Below, piece after piece: positions 1-9,498 of a stretch of DNA of 64,000 bases. Each line of letters begins with the position of its first letter. Position 1 is the stretch's first letter. The stretch spans positions 1-64,000 of the forward strand of contig CATYZE010000002.1 in NCBI GenBank assembly GCA_958415525.1, written 5' to 3'. The DNA is from an uncultured Collinsella sp. (lineage in GTDB: Bacteria; Actinomycetota; Coriobacteriia; Coriobacteriales; Coriobacteriaceae). The notes under the pieces were generated by a model. It saw only the letters and a list, made by a program, of their open reading frames with translations, had not been told where the DNA came from and did not search any database. The position numbers were made by a program, and so were the translations under genes.

Positions 1-3
1 GGG

Positions 4-44
4 TGGGGAAAGGTGTTGAAAAATGGGGCAGTTCCCCATATTAT
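4..44 (+). promoter_or_regulatory. mraZ promoter overlapping MraZ-type boxes
   Basis: Three 5-mers at exact 10-bp spacing, TGGGG (4-8), TGTTG (14-18) and TGGGG (24-28), match the known MraZ target of TGGGN repeats separated by 5 nt. They overlap a sigma70-like promoter: TTGAAA at 16-21, a 17-nt spacer, and TATTAT at 39-44. The overlap suggests MraZ represses its own operon. The middle repeat is degenerate, and more boxes could lie before base 1. Confidence 0.6.
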
Positions 45-112
45 TAATGACGTCGACAGGCGGGGTGGTTCCCCGCGTACGTGCCATCTGAGTAACCGAG
101 GGGAGGGCGCAC

Positions 113-547
113 ATGGGAATGACTGGTGCATACGAGCGCAATCTCGATGCAAAAGGTCGTCTGTCCCTGCCTGCACCCCTTCGCGAGGAGCTTGGAGAGC
201 ACGTTCGCGTGTTCAAAGCCCTGGATGTCGATGCTCTGTACGTGTTCTCTGCCGAGGCCTTCGATAAGTGGGTCGAAGGACTCTTCGCGGGTCGTGAGGG
301 CCACGAGGGTTTTAACCCGCGTGACATTAACGACCAGAAGCTCATGAGGGCGATCAACAAGCGCACCACGTCGATGGACGTGGACAGCGCCGGTCGTATC
401 GGTCTTTCCGAGTCTCTCCGCAAGCAGGCGAACCTCGACCGCGAGGTCACGGTTGTGGGCAACTACGACCACCTTGAGGTTTGGGATCGCGCCGCGGCCG
501 ATGAGGACGATGACGACGAGGCCCTGCTGGACCTCTTCTTCTCGTAA
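113..547 (+). CDS. mraZ: MraZ, transcriptional regulator of the dcw cluster
   Basis: A 144-aa protein of the usual MraZ length, made of two AbrB-like SpoVT/MraZ half-domains. The first holds GAYERNLDAKGRLSLP near the N-terminus. The second holds TTSMDVDSAGRIGLSESLR around residue 90. MraZ is a ring-forming DNA-binding protein that represses the division/cell-wall cluster it heads. The start follows a GAGGGGAGG ribosome site. The acidic tail (DEDDDDEALLDLFFS) is a lineage-specific extension. rsmH starts 21 bases downstream, so the two are probably co-transcribed from the promoter just upstream. Confidence 0.95.
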   Translation: MGMTGAYERNLDAKGRLSLPAPLREELGEHVRVFKALDVDALYVFSAEAFDKWVEGLFAGREGHEGFNPRDINDQKLMRAINKRTTSMDVDSAGRIGLSESLRKQANLDREVTVVGNYDHLEVWDRAAADEDDDDEALLDLFFS

Positions 548-567
548 GGGCAAGGCACGGGTAACGG

Positions 568-1533
568 ATGGAGCGTGGGATCTTGACACAAGAATATCGG
601 CATGAACCTGTCATGCTCGGCGAAGTGCTTGAGTCGCTGCGGCTAAAGAGCGGCTCCGTTGTCTGCGATTGCACCCTTGGCGGTGCCGGCCATTCGGTAA
701 AGATGGCCGCGCAGGTGGGGGAGACGGGCCTCTTGCTCGGCGTCGATCAGGACGACATGGCCCTCGAGGCCGCTGGCGCCCGTCTGGACCGCGAGGTTCC
801 CGGCGTTCCGCACCAGCTGCTGAAGGGCAACTTCGGCGACTTGGACGAGCTGCTTTGCTCGGCCGAGGTGCCCGGGGTCGATGGCTTCCTGTTCGATTTG
901 GGCGTTTCGTCACCGCAACTCGATATCCCTGGCAGGGGCTTTTCGTATAACGAGGACGCCCCATTGGACATGCGGATGGATCCGGGTAATAACACCTTAA
1001 ACGCAGCTGAGGTCATCAACACCTATAACGAACACGACCTCGCCCGGATTCTACGCGTCTACGGCGAAGAGAAGTTCGCCTCGCAGATCGCGCGCGAGAT
1101 CGTGCGCCGCCGCGAGCAAGAACCGATCGAAACCACCGGCCAATTTGTCGAGATCATCAAGGCGGGTATCCCGGCTGCCGCTCGTCGGCATGGCGGACAC
1201 CCGGCCAAGAAAAGTTTCCAGGCCATTCGCATCGAGGTCAATCACGAGCTCGATGTGCTCGAACGAGGGCTTGATGCCGCCACCAGGTGGCTCAACCCGG
1301 GCGGACGTATCTGCGTCATCTCGTATCACTCGCTCGAGGACCGTATCGTAAAGAATCACTTTAAGGAGATGAGCCAGGGGTGCACGTGTCCGCCGGAGAT
1401 TCCGGTGTGCGTGTGCGGCAACGTGCCGATACTCAAGGTCATCACTCGCAAACCCTTGGTTGCCCAGCCTGATGAGGTTGAGCGCAACCCTCGGGCGAGA
1501 TCAGCCAAAATCCGCGTGGCGCAGCGTCTGTAG
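568..1533 (+). CDS. rsmH: 16S rRNA (cytosine1402-N4)-methyltransferase RsmH
   Basis: This 321-aa enzyme uses SAM to N4-methylate C1402 of 16S rRNA. The N-terminal HEPVMLGEVLESL and the SAM loop DCTLGGAGHS (about residues 35-45) are family hallmarks. FLFDLGVSSPQLD and the late ISYHSLEDRIVK motif confirm it. The ATG at 568 is used here, but the in-frame TTG at 583 follows a GGAG at better spacing and would give the typical short N-terminus. The order mraZ-rsmH-ftsL is the canonical dcw arrangement. A cysteine-rich segment (CTCPPEIPVCVCG) near the C-terminus is normal for the family. Confidence 0.95.
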   Translation: MERGILTQEYRHEPVMLGEVLESLRLKSGSVVCDCTLGGAGHSVKMAAQVGETGLLLGVDQDDMALEAAGARLDREVPGVPHQLLKGNFGDLDELLCSAEVPGVDGFLFDLGVSSPQLDIPGRGFSYNEDAPLDMRMDPGNNTLNAAEVINTYNEHDLARILRVYGEEKFASQIAREIVRRREQEPIETTGQFVEIIKAGIPAAARRHGGHPAKKSFQAIRIEVNHELDVLERGLDAATRWLNPGGRICVISYHSLEDRIVKNHFKEMSQGCTCPPEIPVCVCGNVPILKVITRKPLVAQPDEVERNPRARSAKIRVAQRL

Positions 1534-1623
1534 GCGCGACCGCGCGATATTGGACCTCCCGCTCGCACCATAAACGAAGCTTAAACATACTACCAACGTA
1601 CTCGGGATGGGAGGCGGCATATC

Positions 1624-2094
1624 ATGGGCTACAACACTTCAAGCGCAGCACTCGCCTATGATATGAACGCCATGCCCGCCTATCGTGAGACGCCGCAGGC
1701 CCCCGTTGCTCCCCGTGAGCAGCGCACGCCGCGCTTTGATGTCTACACGGGCGCGGGCCGTCAGGCAAACCAGGCGGTAAGCCCGGTTTTCATGAGCGTT
1801 CTTAAAACGTTTTGCATCATTGCGGCTATCTTCATGACGATCGGCGTCGCCCGCGTGGCGCTCGCCGGCGTTACGGCCCAGGTGCTCAACAGCAACGCCG
1901 AGCTTACCAACACGCTCGAAAAGGCGACCGATGAGAGTTCCGACCTGGAGGTCATGCATTCGGTCTATGGCGCCGACACGCGCATTCGCGACCTTGCGGG
2001 CGCTTATGGCATGGTGGAGCCCAGCGAGAGCGTTACACTTGACTTTTCGCAGGATGCAGCCGCGGGCGCCAACGCGACCGCGACCGCTCAGTAG
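1624..2094 (+). CDS. ftsL: FtsL-like division protein
   Basis: A 156-aa bitopic membrane protein. A cytoplasmic proline-rich N-terminus (about 55 residues) is followed by one hydrophobic segment (residues about 57-80, FCIIAAIFMTIGVARVALAG). A helical, probably coiled-coil stretch (residues about 85-115) and a short tail follow. This layout and its place between rsmH and the division PBP match FtsL, which forms the FtsQLB complex and activates septal synthesis. FtsL sequences are poorly conserved, so the name rests on topology and position. A ribosome site GGGAGG lies upstream of the ATG. Confidence 0.75.
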   Translation: MGYNTSSAALAYDMNAMPAYRETPQAPVAPREQRTPRFDVYTGAGRQANQAVSPVFMSVLKTFCIIAAIFMTIGVARVALAGVTAQVLNSNAELTNTLEKATDESSDLEVMHSVYGADTRIRDLAGAYGMVEPSESVTLDFSQDAAAGANATATAQ

Positions 2095-2111
2095 CAAGAC
2101 GGTAGCTGAGT

Positions 2112-3977
2112 ATGACAAATGACTATCGCCGCGGTTCCGATGGGGGCCGCGGTTCTGGACGTCCCTCGTCGCGGGGACGTTCTGGTTATCAAGGAACGGG
2201 TCGGCAATCTTACAACGCCGGGCAGTCCCGTGGCAACGACCCGGCGTCGCGACTTCGCGGCTCGGGCGGCCCTCAAGTGCATAACACCAGGTCGCGCAAG
2301 AGTTCGTCGACCGAATGGCTCACAGGCACGCCTCTGCCTCGCCGCAAAGCTGTCATGGGCTTCATTGGGCTTGGCTTGGGCTTGGGCGTCTTTCGCCTTG
2401 CCGACTATCAAATTGTCGAAGCCGATAAACTGCGCGAGCGTGCCGATGCGCGCCGCCTGCTTGCGCAGACCCTCTATGCCAAACGTGGCACCATCTACGA
2501 CCGCAACGGCAACGTGCTAGCGTCGTCGGTCGAATGTCGCAACATCGCCGTGAACCCCCAGCTTGTCGAGGATGTTGACAAGACGGTGTCGGCGCTGGTC
2601 AAGGCAACTGGAATCGATAAAAAGACCTGCCGCAAGCTCGTTGAGTCCGATGGAACCTGGGTGTATATCAAGCGCCAGGTGGACGAAGACGACGCTGCGG
2701 CGCTGGAGAAGAAGAACCTGCCCGGCGTGCTTTTTGAGCAGGCCATGAAGCGCGTATATCCATACGGCAATCTGGCATCGCAGGTGCTGGGTGTAGTGAA
2801 TGTAGACAACGACGGCTTGACTGGTCTCGAAAAGCAATACAACAAGCTTCTGACCGGCACGAACGGTTCCCTCGTGCGCGAGCGCGCGAGGGACGGCAGC
2901 TATATCGCGGGCGGTGCCTATAAAAAGGTGGCTGCGGTCGACGGCGTTGACATTGTGACGACGCTCGACGTCAATATCCAGCGAGCGGCCGAGGATGCCC
3001 TGGCAGAGGCTGTCGAGAAGACAAAGGCCAAGAACGGCTCGGCTTTGGTCACCGACCCCACGACCGGTGAAATTCTCGCCGCCTGCTCGTACCCGACCTA
3101 CGACCAGACCGATCTGGAGAACGCCAAGACCGAGGATATGAACCTGCGCCTGGTCACCGACGCCTACGAGCCCGGCTCGGTCTTTAAGACGCTCGTGGCG
3201 GGCGCTGGCTTCGACTTGGGCGTCGTGCGATCGAGTACGTCGTTTGAAGTGCCGGCGAGCATCAAGGTGGGCGACGATACCGTCACCGATGCCGACAAGC
3301 GCGACTATGCCATGACCATGGATGTACGCGAGATGATGCGCCGTTCGTCCAACGTGGGTTTTGTCCTGGTGGGGCGCAAGATCGGTGCCGACGACTTTGC
3401 CGCCTATGTGGACAAGTGGGGCATCGGTCACAGCTCGGGTGTCGATTTTCCGGGCGAGAGCCTGGGCATCGTCAAGGAGCGTGACCAGTATGACGGCGCC
3501 ACGCTGGGCTCGATGAGCTTTGGACAGGCGTTGTCCGTCTCGCCGATTGAGATCGCACGTGCCGTGGGCGGCATCGCCAACGGCGGCGTGATGATGACCC
3601 CGCACTTCTATAAGTCCAGCAAAGGCGACGAGAAGGACTGGGGCGAAGGCGAGCGCGCGATTTCGGAGGACGCCGCATCCCAGGTGACATCGTGCATGCA
3701 GACGGTCGTGTCGGAGGGAACGGGCGTTGGCGGCGCGGTTGACGGCTATGACGTGGCGGGTAAGACCGGTACGGCCGAACGTGCCGACGAGAACGGCGGC
3801 TACCTCAAGGAGAACTACATGTCGTCCTTTATGGGCTTTGCACCGGCACAATCGCCCAAGGTGCTGTGCTATATCACGCTCGACGGAACGCCGAGCGGCT
3901 CAGATGCCGCTGCGGTTCCGTTCCAGTCCATTATGGCCAACGCGCTCGACGTGCTGGGTATCCCGCACACGAAGTAG
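2112..3977 (+). CDS. ftsI: Division-specific class B penicillin-binding protein (FtsI type)
   Basis: This 621-aa transpeptidase cross-links septal peptidoglycan with FtsW. A low-complexity Gly/Arg/Ser N-terminus precedes a single membrane anchor at about residues 80-97. The dimerisation domain starts at KRGTIYDRNGNVLA. The three penicillin-binding motifs are present: SVFK with catalytic Ser356 and Lys359, SSN at 412-414, and KTGT at 551-554. The gene sits 17 bases after the ftsL-like gene and before murF. Actinobacterial literature may call it pbpB. Confidence 0.95.
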   Translation: MTNDYRRGSDGGRGSGRPSSRGRSGYQGTGRQSYNAGQSRGNDPASRLRGSGGPQVHNTRSRKSSSTEWLTGTPLPRRKAVMGFIGLGLGLGVFRLADYQIVEADKLRERADARRLLAQTLYAKRGTIYDRNGNVLASSVECRNIAVNPQLVEDVDKTVSALVKATGIDKKTCRKLVESDGTWVYIKRQVDEDDAAALEKKNLPGVLFEQAMKRVYPYGNLASQVLGVVNVDNDGLTGLEKQYNKLLTGTNGSLVRERARDGSYIAGGAYKKVAAVDGVDIVTTLDVNIQRAAEDALAEAVEKTKAKNGSALVTDPTTGEILAACSYPTYDQTDLENAKTEDMNLRLVTDAYEPGSVFKTLVAGAGFDLGVVRSSTSFEVPASIKVGDDTVTDADKRDYAMTMDVREMMRRSSNVGFVLVGRKIGADDFAAYVDKWGIGHSSGVDFPGESLGIVKERDQYDGATLGSMSFGQALSVSPIEIARAVGGIANGGVMMTPHFYKSSKGDEKDWGEGERAISEDAASQVTSCMQTVVSEGTGVGGAVDGYDVAGKTGTAERADENGGYLKENYMSSFMGFAPAQSPKVLCYITLDGTPSGSDAAAVPFQSIMANALDVLGIPHTK

Positions 3978-4104
3978 GGGGTTACAATCTTTGGGGCGTG
4001 GTTTGTTGTCCCATATGAGGGGTGTTCACATGCCCTGCACCACGCATGCGCGGCGCTGGGATACAATACGCCGATAGCATTATTAGGTTTACAGGGGAGC
4101 TGCA

Positions 4105-5529
4105 ATGATAGAGATCGCCGTCAACAACCTCGCGGCCGCAACAGGGGCCCGAACCGTGACGGGAGAAGCCGATCGGGTATGCCGCGGGTGCGTTATCGAC
4201 TCGCGCCAGGTCGAGGAAGGGACGATTTTCGTCGCCTTTCCCGGTGAAAACGTCGACGGCAATGATTTTGCTTCCCGTGCCGTCCAGTCGGGTGCCGGCG
4301 CCGTCGTGATGACGCGTGAGCCCGAGGCCGAGCTGGTCTCGCTGGCACAGGACAAGGGCTGTGCCATCTTGCTGACCGATGATCCCGAGGAGTTTCTGCT
4401 GCGTTTGGCGCACGCGTATCGCCTGGAGCTTGGCTGCCTGGTCGTTGGCATTACCGGTTCCATCGGCAAGACGACGACCAAGGACGTGCTCGCCGCTGTG
4501 CTCGCCAAGCGCTATCGCGTTTGGGCCACCAAGGGCAATTTCAATAACCTGATCGGCATGCCGCTCACGGTGCTTTCCGCTCCGGCCGATACCGAGGTTC
4601 TGGTGCTCGAGATGGGCATGAACCATTTCCACGAGATTGAGCGCCTGTCCCAGTCCGCCAATCCCAACCTTGCCATCGTGAGCAAGATCGGTACCTCTCA
4701 TATCGGCATTTTGGGCAGCCGCGAGAACATCGCCCGCGCTAAGGCCGAGATTGTCCAGGGTATGTGCGCCGCCGGCGACTATTTGCCGCTGCTGGTTTTG
4801 GGCGGCGAGGACGACTTTACGCCATTCATTCGCGATACGTTCGCCCAGCCTGCTGGTATCGACGTGATGCTGGCCGGCGTCTCGGACGATGATGAGGTCC
4901 GTGCCCGCGACGTTCGTGTTGATGACGAGGGCCGTCCGGTCTTTACGCTCGATTTTGGCCAGGGCGAGACGATCGATACCATGCTTGCCATCCCCGGCGT
5001 GCAGTCCGTTCCTAATGCCGTTAAGGCGGCCGCGGTTGCCTATCGCCTGGGCGTGACGCCCGAGCAGATCGATGCTGCCTTTAGGGGCCTCACGATCACC
5101 GGACACCGCCAGGAGATCAAGCGCGCCAAGAGCGGCGCCCGCGTCATCGACGATTCCTATAACGCCAGTGCCGAATCTATGGCTGCTGGCCTCGATCTGC
5201 TGTGCTCGCTTTCGTGTACGGGGTCTCGCATGGCGATCCTGGGCGAGATGGGCGAGATGGGCGATGAGGCTCCTCGCATGCATGAGCTCGTGGGCGCCTA
5301 TGCCGCCGCCAAGAAGCTCGACATGCTGGCGTGCGTGGGTGGTGAGCTGGCCCAGCTTATGGCCGATGCCGCACGCATGATGGGCATGGACGAGGACCGC
5401 ATCCAGGTGTTCTCCGATTATCAGCAGGTGCTCGACCGCATGGGCGGTGCGCTTGAAAAACATGATGTTGTACTGGTCAAGGGTTCCCGCTTTGTTGAGC
5501 TCGACCGCTTTGTGGAAGGTGTGTGCTAG
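4105..5529 (+). CDS. murF: UDP-MurNAc-tripeptide--D-Ala-D-Ala ligase MurF
   Basis: A 474-aa Mur ligase that adds D-Ala-D-Ala to the UDP-MurNAc-tripeptide using ATP. The ATP loop GITGSIGKTTTKD lies at about residue 114. DDSYNASAESM at about residue 350 and the glycine-rich ILGEMGEMG after it are typical of MurF rather than MurE. The start is supported by an AGGGGAGCTGCA ribosome site. A 127-base gap to ftsI could hold a minor promoter. mraY begins 3 bases after the stop, so the two are translationally close. Confidence 0.95.
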   Translation: MIEIAVNNLAAATGARTVTGEADRVCRGCVIDSRQVEEGTIFVAFPGENVDGNDFASRAVQSGAGAVVMTREPEAELVSLAQDKGCAILLTDDPEEFLLRLAHAYRLELGCLVVGITGSIGKTTTKDVLAAVLAKRYRVWATKGNFNNLIGMPLTVLSAPADTEVLVLEMGMNHFHEIERLSQSANPNLAIVSKIGTSHIGILGSRENIARAKAEIVQGMCAAGDYLPLLVLGGEDDFTPFIRDTFAQPAGIDVMLAGVSDDDEVRARDVRVDDEGRPVFTLDFGQGETIDTMLAIPGVQSVPNAVKAAAVAYRLGVTPEQIDAAFRGLTITGHRQEIKRAKSGARVIDDSYNASAESMAAGLDLLCSLSCTGSRMAILGEMGEMGDEAPRMHELVGAYAAAKKLDMLACVGGELAQLMADAARMMGMDEDRIQVFSDYQQVLDRMGGALEKHDVVLVKGSRFVELDRFVEGVC

Positions 5530-5532
5530 CCC

Positions 5533-6552
5533 ATGTTCGGCAATCCCTCGTATCCAACGTATCAGGCTTTTTTGGGGCTTGGCATCGCCGCAGCCATTGC
5601 GCTGCTGCTCATGCCGTGGTGGATCAAGCTGCTCAAGGTCGAGGGTATCGGCCAGCAGGTTCGTGCCGACGGTCCCAAGCGTCATTTGGTTAAGCAGGGA
5701 ACGCCCACCATGGGTGGCGTTGTCATCCTCGTCGCGATCTCGCTGACCTGCCTGCTGATGGGCAAGCTCACCACCGAGCTCGTACTCGTGCTGCTCGCCA
5801 CGCTGGCGACCGGCGTGCTGGGCCTGATCGACGACCTGACCTCCGTTACGCATGGGCGCTCGCTCGGTCTGACGCCCCATGCCAAGATGATCGGCCTAAC
5901 CATTATCTGTGTCACCTTTACGGTACTTGCCGTCAACTGGTGCGGCGTCGCCCCCGAGATTCGTTTTCCCGGTGGGTTGACGATCGACCTTGGCGTGCTT
6001 TCGACTACCATCTGCGGCTATTCGTTCCCGTGGCTCTATATTGTCTTTTGCTGGCTGATGATTGCCGGTCTTTCTAATGCCGTGAACCTGACCGATGGCC
6101 TTGACGGTCTTGCTGGCGGCACCTCCATGATCGCCATGCTCGCCATGGCTGCCATGGCGTTTTTGCATGGAGACGTGAACCTGTCCATCTTCTGCACCGC
6201 GTGTGCCGGTGCCTGCCTGGGCTTTTTGTGGTTCAACTGCTACCCGGCGAGCATCTTTATGGGCGATACCGGCTCGCTTGCCCTGGGTGCCGCGTTTGCC
6301 TGCACCTCCATCATGACCAACACCGAAGTCGTTTCCCTCATCATCGGCGGACTGTTTATCGTCGAGACCCTGTCGGTCATGATCCAGGTTGTCTATTTCC
6401 ACTTTACGCACAAGCGCGTCTTCCTTATGGCGCCCATTCATCATCATTTCGAAAAGAAGGGTTGGGCAGAGACCAAGGTCGTTATCCGTTTTTGGATTAT
6501 CGCCGCGGCCTTTGGCGCCGTTGGCCTCGCCCTGTTCTTCCAGTTGGGATAG
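5533..6552 (+). CDS. mraY: Phospho-MurNAc-pentapeptide-transferase MraY
   Basis: A 339-aa polytopic membrane enzyme that transfers phospho-MurNAc-pentapeptide to undecaprenyl phosphate, giving lipid I. Family motifs are GTPTMGG, the catalytic aspartates in LGLIDDL, NLTDGLDGLAGG, FMGDTGSLALG and the cytoplasmic MAPIHHHFE loop. About ten hydrophobic segments are evident. It lies between murF (3 bases away) and murD (9 bases), as expected for a dcw cluster. Confidence 0.97.
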   Translation: MFGNPSYPTYQAFLGLGIAAAIALLLMPWWIKLLKVEGIGQQVRADGPKRHLVKQGTPTMGGVVILVAISLTCLLMGKLTTELVLVLLATLATGVLGLIDDLTSVTHGRSLGLTPHAKMIGLTIICVTFTVLAVNWCGVAPEIRFPGGLTIDLGVLSTTICGYSFPWLYIVFCWLMIAGLSNAVNLTDGLDGLAGGTSMIAMLAMAAMAFLHGDVNLSIFCTACAGACLGFLWFNCYPASIFMGDTGSLALGAAFACTSIMTNTEVVSLIIGGLFIVETLSVMIQVVYFHFTHKRVFLMAPIHHHFEKKGWAETKVVIRFWIIAAAFGAVGLALFFQLG

Positions 6553-6561
6553 TGGTCTTTC

Positions 6562-7968
6562 ATGCCTCTTGCTGAAGTCTTTAGCCTGCTTGTTTTGGGA
6601 CAGGGTAAATCCGGTCTCGATGTCGCCCGTTGGGCGTTGGCTCACCCCGAGCGCGTGAGCACCACGACCGTGTATGGCGGCGGTACCTCCGAGCCCAATG
6701 ACGCCACACGCGCGCTCGAGGCGCAGGGCGCGTCGTTTGTCTACGGCACCGAACAGGTCGAGGGCGCCTATGACGTATGCGTGACGTGCCCGGGCATCTC
6801 GGAGTTCTCGGGCTTCTTTAAGGCCGGGCGCGAACATGCCGCTCAGATTATGGGTGAGCCAGAGTTTGCCTATCGCCTGTCGCCCGATAACTGGATTGCC
6901 ATCACGGGCACCAACGGTAAGACGACCACCACGTCGCTGACTGATTATCTGCTCAAGGCTGCCGGCGAGGCCAGCGTAGCTGTCGGCAACATCGGCGAGC
7001 CGCCGGTCAACGAGATTGACGGCCGAGCCCACAACGAGTGGTTTGTGGCTGAGCTCTCGAGCTATCAGATTGCTACGACCACCGAGCTCCACCCTCGCGT
7101 GGCGGTGCTGCTCAACATCACTCCCGACCACTTGGGCTGGCATAAGAGCCATAAGAACTATGCGCTTGCCAAGATCAAGCTGTTTGACAATATGGTCGAT
7201 GACGATCTGGTGGTTGTCGACGTCGAAGACGCCGGCATTCACGAGTTCGATGAGTACATCTATACGCCGGGTCGCCGCATCTGCAACGTTGCTTTTGACG
7301 AGCCCGAGGGTGCAGACGCCGCCTTTGTGCGCGACGGCAAAATGGTCGTGCGCCTGAAGGGCGTCGAGACTCAGCTTGTCGCCACGTCCGAGCTCAAGAT
7401 CTCGGGCCATCACAATGTCATCAATGCCTTATGTGCCGCCACGGCTGCTCTGGCCGTCGGTGCCGATGTCGATGGTGTCCGCCGCGGTCTGGCCTCGTTC
7501 CAGCCGCTCGAGCATCGCGTGGAGCCGTGCGGCGAGATTGACGGTGTGCGCTACGTCAACGATTCCAAGGCGACCAACACCGACGCGGTCGAGAAGGCAC
7601 TGACGGCATTTCCCGATGACGACGTGATCTTGCTGCTCGGCGGCCACGATAAGGGCACGCCGCTCACGGACTTCGCGCGCGTTGTTATGGATAACGTGCG
7701 CTCGGTCGTCTGCTTTGGCGATGCGCGCGAGCGCTTCACCGCCGCTATGGACGAGGCCGATGTCGATGGCGATGTGGATATCGCCCAGGCGGATGACCTA
7801 CGCGATGCCGTGGACGTTGCCCGTTCGCTGTCGAGCCGTGGCGACGTGATCTTACTTTCTCCTGCCTGCTCTTCGTTCGATGAGTTCTCGGGCTATGAGG
7901 AGCGCGGCCGCGTGTTTAAGGACTATGTGGCCCAGCTTGCCGCTGCAGCGAAATCGCAAATGGAATAG
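6562..7968 (+). CDS. murD: UDP-MurNAc-L-alanine--D-glutamate ligase MurD
   Basis: A 468-aa cytoplasmic Mur ligase that adds D-glutamate to UDP-MurNAc-L-Ala. The ATP loop GTNGKTTTTSL is at about residue 116. The central motif NITPDHLGWHKS and the C-terminal NDSKATNTDAVEKAL, typical of MurD, are visible. The N-terminus carries the Rossmann-like VLGQGKSGLDVARW. The stop codon overlaps the AGGGG ribosome site of ftsW. Confidence 0.96.
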   Translation: MPLAEVFSLLVLGQGKSGLDVARWALAHPERVSTTTVYGGGTSEPNDATRALEAQGASFVYGTEQVEGAYDVCVTCPGISEFSGFFKAGREHAAQIMGEPEFAYRLSPDNWIAITGTNGKTTTTSLTDYLLKAAGEASVAVGNIGEPPVNEIDGRAHNEWFVAELSSYQIATTTELHPRVAVLLNITPDHLGWHKSHKNYALAKIKLFDNMVDDDLVVVDVEDAGIHEFDEYIYTPGRRICNVAFDEPEGADAAFVRDGKMVVRLKGVETQLVATSELKISGHHNVINALCAATAALAVGADVDGVRRGLASFQPLEHRVEPCGEIDGVRYVNDSKATNTDAVEKALTAFPDDDVILLLGGHDKGTPLTDFARVVMDNVRSVVCFGDARERFTAAMDEADVDGDVDIAQADDLRDAVDVARSLSSRGDVILLSPACSSFDEFSGYEERGRVFKDYVAQLAAAAKSQME

Positions 7969-7977
7969 GGGTTGCCG

Positions 7978-9498
7978 GTGAGAGAGGAGAGCCCCCGACA
8001 AGGTATGAGGAGGCCCGACTCGGACCGTGCTTCCTCGCGGCGTAGCACACCGCGTTCCGGTCGCGGCGGGCAGTCGTTTAGCGAACGCTATATTGCCGGC
8101 GTTCCCGCCCGCATCATGCGCCCCCGTCTGATATTCATGGCCTGTCTGTTTATCTTGGTGTGTTTTGGCCTGCTGATGGTGTACTCGGCGTCTTCGGTCG
8201 AGGCGCTGCACGAGAATGGCTCAGCGACGTTTTTTCTGGGCCGACAGGCTGCGTTTGCCGTGGTCGGTGTTCTGGCGCTGATTGCCATCGTGCGCGTTTT
8301 GCCGGACAGCTGGTTTGGGGAGGATGTGCTCAGGATCTTCCTCATAGGCATGATAGGGCTACTGTTTCTGGTGTTCTTGGTGGGCAGCGGCAGCCGTGGC
8401 GCCACGCGCTGGCTCAACATCGCCGGCATTCAGTTCCAGCCTTCCGAGTTTTTAAAGCCATTTGCCATTGCGTATTCGGCCATCATGCTCGATCGCTTCT
8501 TTTCGCCCGGTGGCAACATCAACGAATTCCTTCGCAAGATGGGCATCTACCTGGGCATTTCGCTCTTTCTGATCTTTATCCAGCCCGATTTCGGTACCGT
8601 CCTGATCATCCTGTTGACCCTCATGTGCATGGCGTTGTTTGCGGGTCTCGACCCCAAATTTATCATCGGCGTGATAATCTTCGGCATTCTCGTGATCGTG
8701 ATTGCGCTTGTTGCAGAGCCGTACCGTATGGTGCGTATCCAGGTTGCCTTGAACCCTTGGGCCGACGAGTATGGTGACGGCTATCAGGCCACGCTTGCCA
8801 TCATGGCCTTTGCCTCGGGCGGTCTGTTCGGCCGTGGCATCGGCAACTCAACCATGAAGTACTCGTATCTGCCCGAGGCGCACAATGACTACATCCTGGC
8901 CATCATTGGCGAGGAAGTCGGTTTTGTCGGAACCGTGCTGTTCTTCTTGGTGTTTGCGATGCTGATCTACTCGGCGTTTCGCATTGCCGAGCAGGCGACC
9001 GATCGTCGGGGCGCGCTCATGGCGTCTGGCTCCGCGGTCATTCTCGCGGTGCAGTTTTTGATCAATGCGTTGGGCATCCTCAACGTGTTTCCCATGACGG
9101 GCAAACCGTTGCCGTTTATTAGCTACGGCGGTTCGTCGATTATTGTGTCGCTCATGCTTGCCGGTCTGATCCTGCGCGTTTCGTACGAGAGCGCGCGTCG
9201 CGATGAGTACGACCGTCGCCGCGAGAGCTTTGCCGTTATGGATGAGAGTACCGCCGGCGTGCCCCACGTGCGCGGCGAGCGATCTTCGCGTAACGGCTTT
9301 ACCGTTCTGGATGGCTCTGCGACCGAGCCGGCAGCCCGTCCGCGTCAGCGAACGGCGCCGCAAGGTCGCCCGCCGCCCCCACCCCCGCCCCAGGCGGGCG
9401 GCGGATATAATCCAATCTATTTCAACTCGCACCCGTCGGCGCTTTTGCGCGCCGACGACCAGGGACCGCGTGTACGAAGGGACTACCATGACCGATAA
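7978..9498 (+). CDS. ftsW: FtsW, septal peptidoglycan glycosyltransferase (SEDS family)
   Basis: A SEDS-family polymerase (about 506 aa) that extends glycan strands from lipid II with the FtsI-type PBP. Hallmarks are GSGSRGATRWL, IQPDFGT, PEAHNDYILAIIGEE and the C-terminal PLPFISYGGSS. About ten membrane segments are present. The GTG at 7978 is 6 bases after AGGGG and is preferred; TTG at 7972 or ATG at 8005 are alternatives. The cytoplasmic tail is long, ending in a run of seven prolines and Gly/Arg-rich sequence. The last 11 bases overlap murG. Confidence 0.93.
   Translation: MREESPRQGMRRPDSDRASSRRSTPRSGRGGQSFSERYIAGVPARIMRPRLIFMACLFILVCFGLLMVYSASSVEALHENGSATFFLGRQAAFAVVGVLALIAIVRVLPDSWFGEDVLRIFLIGMIGLLFLVFLVGSGSRGATRWLNIAGIQFQPSEFLKPFAIAYSAIMLDRFFSPGGNINEFLRKMGIYLGISLFLIFIQPDFGTVLIILLTLMCMALFAGLDPKFIIGVIIFGILVIVIALVAEPYRMVRIQVALNPWADEYGDGYQATLAIMAFASGGLFGRGIGNSTMKYSYLPEAHNDYILAIIGEEVGFVGTVLFFLVFAMLIYSAFRIAEQATDRRGALMASGSAVILAVQFLINALGILNVFPMTGKPLPFISYGGSSIIVSLMLAGLILRVSYESARRDEYDRRRESFAVMDESTAGVPHVRGERSSRNGFTVLDGSATEPAARPRQRTAPQGRPPPPPPPQAGGGYNPIYFNSHPSALLRADDQGPRVRRDYHDR

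Noticed and set aside
3982..5880. 632-codon minus-strand frame
   Set aside because: Antisense to murF and mraY, both clearly real. Its composition (Gly/His/Arg) is that of a shadow frame.
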